Assembly (NCBI GenBank): GCA_018398765.1
Contig: JAHBMJ010001751.1
Span: 1 to 26,590, forward strand
Source: Chromera velia
Taxonomy: Eukaryota; Sar; Chromeraceae
Reading direction: 5' to 3'
DNA length: 26,590 bases
Shown here in pieces: positions 20,414-26,590 of the stretch. Both the position numbers and the translations under genes were made by a program. Every line of letters starts with the position of its first letter. The stretch's first letter is position 1. A model generated the notes under the pieces. It saw only the letters and a program-made list of their open reading frames with translations. It was not told where the DNA came from and did no database searches.

Positions 20414-21832
20414 ATGGCGGCACTCAAGGAGAAGAACATCTTCAGGATTTCGTTGGATCAGGATGTGAATCTCCCCATTAAACTCGGACCAAAAGTTCTC
20501 ACTTCGCAGGACTTCACCGGAGTGTATAGCTTCGACGGTCTGCAGTACAGTGAGAAACCGTTGTGGGCCAAGAAGGGGACAAACTTTTGTATTTACTTGA
20601 TGGCTGGGAAGGGTTGGTGTGTTGGTGTGAGCGTCTCTTTGGGAAAGTTTCTTCCCGTCTTCCAGTCGACGAAAGATAAGGACGGGCTCCTCCTGTTGCC
20701 CCCCGTGACGGATTGGCGTTTGACCACCGGACAACAAGTGGGCATTAAGGTTGAACACGAAGTCCAGACGACTGTGCACGTCCCAAAAGGGAGCTGGACT
20801 CCCGGCCAGCCCATCACATTTCGTCCCCCCATGCAGCGAATGATTCAGAATGTGAAGATAACGCGAGTCTCCAAAGACGTCACTGAGGTTGAAAGAGCGG
20901 CGGAGCGTTTCGAAATAGACGCGGGTTTGATGGAGGGGGAGGAGTCCAAGTGTCTCGAAGTGACCAACGTGTTTCATTCAGTGACGCACGCAGAGTTTTC
21001 CTCGGCCTTCGAAGCTTTTGGAGAGATTGAGAGGCTGTATTTCAGCAAAGCCGGTGGGGAGGGTCGCGTCATCTTCAAGTCGATCGCAGATGCTCGAGAG
21101 TGCTTGAAGGCCCCCCCCTCCCTCGGGGGTCAAGTCACAACTGTGCACATGGCTTCGGAAGGGGGACAGAGCGCAATGGATCAATTCGATTCCCTCATTC
21201 GCAATGGATGCACAGATTTCATTCACCCGCGAGTGTACGATGCAGTGGTCAAGCTGGCTTTCCGCTATGCACGGTCGGGGATCGAGAAGACTATCCTGGG
21301 GCACATTCTGATTGTAGGGGACCTGGAAGAAATACTACGCACAGAAGTGGGGCAAGTGACGGGGATGAATGACTTTGAGTTTCGTGATATTAATGTGCTT
21401 ACCGGGGAAGGGAGAAATGCTGTGTTTGTACGAATGAATCACGACTTGGCAACTGTGATTGACGGGAAGACAGGTAAAGTCGCATGCAATTGGTTCCAGA
21501 TTCACTTAGCCCCCCCAGCGATGCAAAGCCACACAGGCGCGCCGGGGCTTTCGCAGAGGAGCAACCCTAGTGGGGGCAGTGGGGTTCAGTCGTCGATCTC
21601 TGTGACTCGTCGCTGTCCCTCTGCGGTGGTGTTCAAGATCTCGACTGACAGCAAGGGTGAAATCAAGCATTTCAAGAACGACCGTATGACGATTCTGTAC
21701 AACGAGCCAGACCAGCAGACCACAACAAAGTGCCGTTCGATTTCCGAAGCAGAGGGCAAGGAACAAGGAAGCCATGCCGAGGTTGCTGTGCGAGAAGGTG
21801 CTGCAGAAAAGAGGGAATACCTTGGCCGATGA
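20414..21832 (+). CDS. protein with Trp/Gly-rich N-terminal module and RRM-like domain
   Basis: A single uninterrupted frame of 472 residues from ATG 20414 to TGA 21830-21832. The frame is open further upstream, including an ATG at 20285, but that sequence lacks protein character and the residues after 20414 (MAALKEKNIF) look like a normal start. Residues about 36-85 hold a Y/F-D-G...PLW...CIYLMAGKGWCVG pattern, similar in style to short Trp/Gly repeats common in protist proteins. Residues about 178-245 resemble an RNA-recognition motif: a beta strand (KCLEVTNVF), a helix (FSSAFEAFGEIERLYF) and an RNP1-like GEGRVIFKS. RNP1 aromatics are poorly kept, so RNA binding is uncertain. Residues about 293-367 form a third alternating strand/helix region (ILGHILIVGDLEEILRT onward). 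The tail is Ser- and Glu-rich and probably disordered. No signal peptide or membrane helix is seen. Confidence 0.85.
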   Translation: MAALKEKNIFRISLDQDVNLPIKLGPKVLTSQDFTGVYSFDGLQYSEKPLWAKKGTNFCIYLMAGKGWCVGVSVSLGKFLPVFQSTKDKDGLLLLPPVTDWRLTTGQQVGIKVEHEVQTTVHVPKGSWTPGQPITFRPPMQRMIQNVKITRVSKDVTEVERAAERFEIDAGLMEGEESKCLEVTNVFHSVTHAEFSSAFEAFGEIERLYFSKAGGEGRVIFKSIADARECLKAPPSLGGQVTTVHMASEGGQSAMDQFDSLIRNGCTDFIHPRVYDAVVKLAFRYARSGIEKTILGHILIVGDLEEILRTEVGQVTGMNDFEFRDINVLTGEGRNAVFVRMNHDLATVIDGKTGKVACNWFQIHLAPPAMQSHTGAPGLSQRSNPSGGSGVQSSISVTRRCPSAVVFKISTDSKGEIKHFKNDRMTILYNEPDQQTTTKCRSISEAEGKEQGSHAEVAVREGAAEKREYLGR

Positions 21833-23152
21833 ATGCATTAACGACCAGCCTCCTAAAGGTGTGTTTCTCAGAGGTTTTTCGAAGCCCTTTCCCTGGCCAG
21901 GCCAGTCACAATTTGAGGTTTTCAACGTCATGTAGGACAAAGTCTTTTAGTCACATTCATCTGTGCACGCACCGCATTTGACTGGCTTACACTTCGCACT
22001 GTGGCAGTTGCATGACCACCGGTCCGATATTCTTGCGTTGAAAGGGTGTAATCTGCATAGATGATATTCAAGTTCAATGAATGTTAGCATTGAATTAAAT
22101 GAAAGAAAGAGGGGCCCTCAGCCTAGGGTCTCAGGAGGGCCCGGCAGGGGGGGTAAATGGATAGTTTCACACTCAATTAAATATTCACGATGTTTAGCAC
22201 TAACTTTGCCACTAAGTTTAGTAGCTAGATCAGTACTAGGTACGGAATTGTATAAATTTTTTTATCTAAAAGAATAAAAGGTCACGGTTTTTACTGTTAA
22301 TATATCAAAAAACTCTAGAAAAAACTTTAATCATAGTGTACCACACTGGCACTGGCATCTATACATAGTTAATTTGAAGCTCATTATTCAAGCTGAATTT
22401 TATATATAGTTAAGCTCATAATGCTGCTCATTAAAATTAATTTTATATGTAAGACCGATTCTAACAAGGATGTTAAGTTAGTTCAACAATCTATGCCTAG
22501 ATTTGTATGTATTTTATAATTAAAGTTTAAAGTTTTAAACAGTGATACAATCTTTTTAGCTAAATAATTTATTCGTTTTTTAAATCCTAGTTTGAATCAA
22601 TTCTTAACATGGCTAGAACATGGCTAGTAATATAGTTTTTTTCAGAAAGATATCTGAGGTCTTTCACAATAATATCTAAGGTAGTATCTTAAAGTCATAT
22701 ACGGACCGGGGATAATACGGTTTCAATAATGTTTTTTCACGGAATCTTGGTCAACGATCATAAAGAGTCAAGGGTATTAAAGACTACTACGGTAAAGTCA
22801 TATTTATTATGCGTTTGCAGTGTCTTCTATATGTAGTTAAGTCTTTGTAACTACCTAGCTATGCAAGCTTTCAACCACTGGTATACTTGCTTCTCTCATG
22901 CAGCAAACGTGCAACAATTTTGATGCTTCTTTGAACTTTGAAATCCACATTTAAATCGACTACGTGCGACAACAAACTCGTGTTTCAATGAAATAAAAGA
23001 CATCTGCTCTCATCGAATGCAAGGGCCGGTAACAAGGCGGATCAATTCAACATCTGACAGGGTGATCGACACTATACAATCAGCTGCGCAACGAGGGCAG
23101 CATTCAAGTACGAGAGAGTCCCACTTGATATACACATGCATGCACAAAGAGG
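21833..23152. other. AT-rich gene-free DNA
   Basis: After a short transition this stretch becomes strongly AT-rich (about 22180-22870) with dense stops in all frames and no recognised gene or RNA. A GC-rich imperfect palindrome containing GGGCCC at both ends lies at about 22110-22143. It may hold old mobile-element remnants, but nothing diagnostic is visible. Confidence 0.5.
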
Positions 23153-23564
23153 TCAACTGACTGAGCTAAAAAAGAGTTTGAAGGCTAGTGAGAAAATGAC
23201 CCCCCCCTCCCTCACCACACGGAGCAAATTGAAACTTGCGCACATGTCCGCGTGCTGACAGACTCGAAGGACTCGGGAGAGCGTGTGCATTGATGTGCCT
23301 CTCGAGTGATGCATCAATCCGCTCCTCGATCGATCAATCAAAATATGAATTTTCTGATGATTCTTTTTACAAAGGGGTGAACTCAATGTCGGCAAAACCT
23401 GCTAAATTTTGTTTTGACACACAGACACACAAACAGGCAGAAAGACAGACAGACAATAGGGAGGGAGGGAGTCCGAGGAGGGAGGAAGGGAGAGAGGGGA
23501 ATGGAAGAAGGGACACCTGGATCCGAGCAGGTTCCGACCACGAAACAAAGTCCCTCCTCATCAA
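23153..23564. other. simple-sequence-rich gene-free DNA
   Basis: Purine-rich GGGA/GGAA runs (about 23459-23510) and CAGACAGACA runs dominate. Open frames on both strands reflect this composition. I see nothing that supports a gene. Confidence 0.45.
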
Positions 23565-24743
23565 TCAACGATTCCCATCAAGAAGCACGCTGAACAGACA
23601 AACAGCCAGACGGATAGACGGACAGTCGATCGATCGACTGACAGTCGATCGATCAGTCGATCGATCGAATGTATGTATGTCATGGAATGTGTGCGCACGG
23701 GTAGGGGGGCGGAAGAATGAATGGGTTGTATCCATGCAGGAGTCAATCATTGTTGGTCTGCTCGATCGTTCTGCACGCTCCCTCCATCTGTCTGGAGAAT
23801 CTCTCAGGAAAACAGAATCTGCAGGCGACTCCATCTGCTTCCCCTTCCTCCCCAAACCAGCCCGTAACCTCTTTTTTCCCCTTTCTCTCCCAGCAGTTGC
23901 TCTTTCTCCCGGATAAACACAAGCATACCGCATACTTCTGTTTTGAGACCTCCAGTTTTCCACAAACCGCACGTCGCACAGAGCACTCTCATCTCGGAGA
24001 ATCTCATCACGGAAGGTCACCTGATGAGTCGGGTGGAACGTGTCTTCATCCTGAAATCTCTCTGAATCGAGCTCAATGACATCACTCACAGAACCAGACT
24101 GGCCCTTCTCTTCTGAATCATCTATCAACGCCCCTTTCTCACTCACGGACTTCAGATACTGTTCCTTCTCAGACGATTGCAAAGTCACAATCCGAGTCCC
24201 GAAGGCACCCTCACGACAGTCAGCCCGCTGAGAACGCAGCCGCAAGTGCTTCAGCCTCCTCAATGCCTTCCGAGTCATCCGAGAAGGAGGCTGCCAGAAC
24301 GCGTAGGCAGTGCCCTGGAGGTCGAGAGGGTGCTGCATTGTTGGCTCAACCCAGGGCTGACATACGCAAGAGGACGGGATCTGAGACAGCGAGCCCGAGT
24401 TCCGTCGTCTTCCTGCCTGACCAGAATTGGCAGCAACCGGCATGAGGGAAGCTGCTGCCTCGGCTACTTCCATGTACCTGTGGTGAGGGCACTCAATTTC
24501 TACTTTCGTGTGCTTTGATCTCATCTGCTTCTTCCGCATGCGCAACCTCCGACGACGACGGCGGCGTCTACGCATCTTCCTCAGAAAGTCCCACAGTCCC
24601 AGGATGGAAATTGAGAGCCAGTTCCACCGATAAGTCCTCCTGCCAGCTCCTTTCTTCTCTCCTGTGTTCCTGTGCGCGGTGAGGCTGGCTGAAGAAGGGG
24701 AATCGAAGAAGGGAAGCCACCAACAGAGTAGTTGGCCAAGCAT
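23565..24743 (-). CDS. hypothetical Arg-rich protein, weakly supported
   Basis: A 392-codon frame on the minus strand. Near its start it has a short hydrophobic stretch (WNWLSISILGLWDF, about residues 41-54) followed at once by nine or so arginines and further basic residues, which could be a membrane anchor with a positive cytosolic flank or a nuclear localisation signal. The middle (about 190-260) is acidic and Ser-rich and looks like real protein. The last 60 codons run through GATCGATC-type simple sequence and are probably not coding, so the true gene may end or splice earlier. An overlapping frame at 24568-24963 (minus) offers a possible alternative 5' exon. No family is recognised. Confidence 0.42.
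   Translation of the reverse strand: MLGQLLCWWLPFFDSPSSASLTAHRNTGEKKGAGRRTYRWNWLSISILGLWDFLRKMRRRRRRRRRLRMRKKQMRSKHTKVEIECPHHRYMEVAEAAASLMPVAANSGQAGRRRNSGSLSQIPSSCVCQPWVEPTMQHPLDLQGTAYAFWQPPSRMTRKALRRLKHLRLRSQRADCREGAFGTRIVTLQSSEKEQYLKSVSEKGALIDDSEEKGQSGSVSDVIELDSERFQDEDTFHPTHQVTFRDEILRDESALCDVRFVENWRSQNRSMRYACVYPGERATAGRERGKKRLRAGLGRKGKQMESPADSVFLRDSPDRWRERAERSSRPTMIDSCMDTTHSFFRPPTRAHTFHDIHTFDRSTDRSTVSRSIDCPSIRLAVCLFSVLLDGNR
23621..23670. repeat. GATCGATC-rich palindromic cluster
   Basis: Several copies of the self-complementary word CGATCGATCG occur in about 50 bases, joined by CAGT/ACTG. It is simple-sequence DNA that inflates open frames on both strands. Confidence 0.7.
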
Positions 24744-25076
24744 CAGCTAGACTGTGTCTCTTTCCTCTGACAGTGCTAGTCAAGCCGACAGCAAACGTAT
24801 ATACTTCAACAAAGAGTCGGCGTGGCTTGGAGGTCAGGTGTGCTGGGTGTTGCCTGTCAGGTTGTGATGACTGGACTTGTTTGCTTAAGATGTGTATACA
24901 AGGGATCCACATCCATTGCGCATCGAAGACAAGATCTGACACGTATATATATACTGCATGCATGCATGTGCATGCATGCTGTTATATGGGTTTGCAGTGT
25001 TGCATCGTTTCGTTTGTGTGGCTTGATGCGATGCGCCCTAGCTCGTTGTGGGGGAAGGTGTGGGGTGGGTTCGCTA
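24744..25076. other. gene-free DNA before the MITE
   Basis: No supported gene. A short run of TGCATG words (about 24956-24980) is present. The segment nearest 24744 may contain the promoter of the minus-strand Arg-rich ORF, if that is a gene. Confidence 0.4.
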
Positions 25077-25706
25077 TCGCCTCGGGGGGCAGCTCAGCTC
25101 TGCTGAGATCAGCCGAGAGGCCCTGAGATCGCGCGCACTCGCATAACGCATTTTTTCATTTTTTGGGAGGGGGTTTAAATCTCTGTCACAGTATGTACGT
25201 GTCGCCCACGACTTAAGAAAAGTTCCCCCGGCCCAAGCAACTCGATCGTACAGAGCCCGCCTACTATATATATAATATATATTTAACGAGATACACCCAA
25301 CCAGTTGGATGAGTGCCTCGTAGGGCCCTTTAGGGGGTCCGTAAATTTGATTGATGCACACCATCCGGGGCTTGGGCATGTCTTGTGCAGGTGCATACGT
25401 GCATGAGGCGGGGGCCATGGCAACGTGCATGAGGTATGCTTTTCAGGACCGCGCGAGCATATACTTACAACTTCGTGCGAGTTACTTAGGGGGCACGCAT
25501 GTGTGAAGTAATTGATTAAGGTATGTACGATCACAGCTCCGTACGAGTTGTTTGAGCGGCATATTTTAGAATTCGGGTAACACTGTGACGCGGATAGAGA
25601 TAGAAGCGACCCCCCCCCCCAAAATGAAAAAATACATTATGCGAGTGCATGCGATCTCAGGGCCTCTCGGCTGATCTCAGCAGAGCTGAGCTGCCCCCTG
25701 AGGCGA
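25077..25706. mobile_element. 630-bp MITE-like element with ~115-bp terminal inverted repeats
   Basis: The left end (25077-25192) begins TCGCCTCGGGGGGCAGCTCA and the right end (25581-25706) ends with its inverted counterpart TGAGCTGCCCCCTGAGGCGA. The match continues inward through GAGATCAGCCGAGAGGCCCT and beyond with a few changes. Both ends are flanked by TA (25075-25076 and 25707-25708), which fits the TA target duplication of Tc1/mariner-type elements. The interior has no open frame, so it is non-autonomous. Confidence 0.8.
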
Positions 25707-25708
25707 TA

Positions 25709-26590
25709 TATAGTTGGTTGAATCGTGCATACGTGCCTCTCATGAAACATAATCATAGCTAGCACGAGGCTCAGATAACAGATTAGAAGGTCTGTTCCTA
25801 GAAGTGTTCCCTAGAAGTCCTACTTCAAAGTCCGGTTCTCCTGATAGTCAATCTGGATACCATGAACACAAGCCGTCGTGAAGCTATATCGATTGGAGTG
25901 GCTACAGGCGCGCGTGCTTCCACTCGGTCCCGCAAGGCAGGCTCATGCGTTCTCTCAACGCCACCGACTAGCCCACGCCAACGCTTAGAGGCAGTGCGGC
26001 TATGAGCATTCACGGCACACATGCCCGTCCTCCCAAGGCGTATGTCCACACATGATCTTAGATCTCATACTCAATTTTAATCGCTTCATTTCTCCTTGAT
26101 GCTCTTTCCTTTCTCCCTTATATCAGATTCGAATCATACAAGAAGTCGGTATACAACAACAAACACAGGTCGTCAGACACTGCTAGATGTAATCCACCAT
26201 CAGTTCTGTTAGCTTAAATCAATACTTTAGAATGAGGCTTGTGCCCTCATAAATGGACTTTTGCCCTCAAGTCGGACTTTGACATATATTACGGTATATT
26301 ATTAAAATGAACTAGTTAGATATAAAATAAATGTTGATGTATAAACCATCATTCAACTAGCAATTAAGCTAGCAATTTAAGTAAAAAAATTTATATCATA
26401 CTGTAATGTAATTATAACGTACATTAAGCTTATGTTTAAGGTTAATATTTTGGTTCAATCTAGGCAAAGTAGCCAGGACTTGAATAAGTATCTCTAAAAA
26501 GTATATCAATTTCTTAAACAAGCCTCTTTGGCTTTCAAAACACCTTGTCCGACACTTCAATACGTCTTTCATGAACCAATCACCTCTTTC
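25709..26590. other. gene-free DNA to the window end
   Basis: A 47-codon ATG frame at 25862-26005 (plus) is rich in Arg, Ser and Thr and lies in GC-richer DNA, but it is too short to call a gene; it could be the start of a decayed element ORF. From about 26050 the sequence is AT-rich with no open frame. Confidence 0.4.

Noticed and set aside
24568-24963. 131-codon minus-strand ORF overlapping the Arg-rich ORF
   Set aside because: Different frame, no domain, and much of it lies in noncoding-looking DNA; kept only as a possible alternative 5' exon.
25825-26049. 74-codon minus-strand ORF
   Set aside because: Short, Arg-rich by composition and without start-site or domain support.

Overview
The window looks like nuclear DNA of a unicellular eukaryote. 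Genes are split by short GT-AG introns, intergenic DNA is dense in microsatellites and non-autonomous mobile elements, and there is no operon structure. The style (mixed GC and AT islands, giant cytosolic loops in membrane proteins, abundant inverted-repeat elements) reminds me of a chromerid alga such as Chromera velia, but I have no marker gene to prove it. All exon models were built by eye, by matching splice signals to reading-frame phase. RNA or homologue evidence could move their ends.

Layout. 1-1022: microsatellite and gene-free DNA. 1023-6179 (-): a seven-exon gene for a large multi-pass membrane protein of 1,022 residues with a roughly 565-residue acidic, Ser-rich loop. 6180-7104: region between divergent genes. 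7105-9427 (+): a gene ending in an HPD-containing J-like module resembling the C-terminus of NF-kappa-B inhibitor-like 1 proteins. It is interrupted by 13 perfect copies of a 44-bp repeat that leave its two halves in different frames. 9545-9830: long polypyrimidine tract. 10131-15719: a 5.6-kb element made of two roughly 2.2-kb inverted arms around a 1.1-kb core that holds a nested fold-back element. 15720-16348: AT-rich, no gene. 16349-19784 (-): an eight-exon coiled-coil protein gene whose second-largest intron holds a roughly 265-bp CA repeat. 19785-20413: divergent promoter region with a striking GTTGC/GCAAC cluster. 20414-21832 (+): an intronless gene with a Trp/Gly-rich N-terminal module and an RRM-like fold. 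21833-23564: AT-rich, then simple-sequence DNA. 23565-24743 (-): a weakly supported Arg-rich ORF. 25077-25706: a MITE-like element with about 115-bp terminal inverted repeats. 25707-26590: no gene seen.

The genes show no common pathway. The most unusual objects are the frame-shifting 44-bp coding minisatellite, the long inverted-repeat element, and the 13-copy pentamer cluster between two divergent genes.
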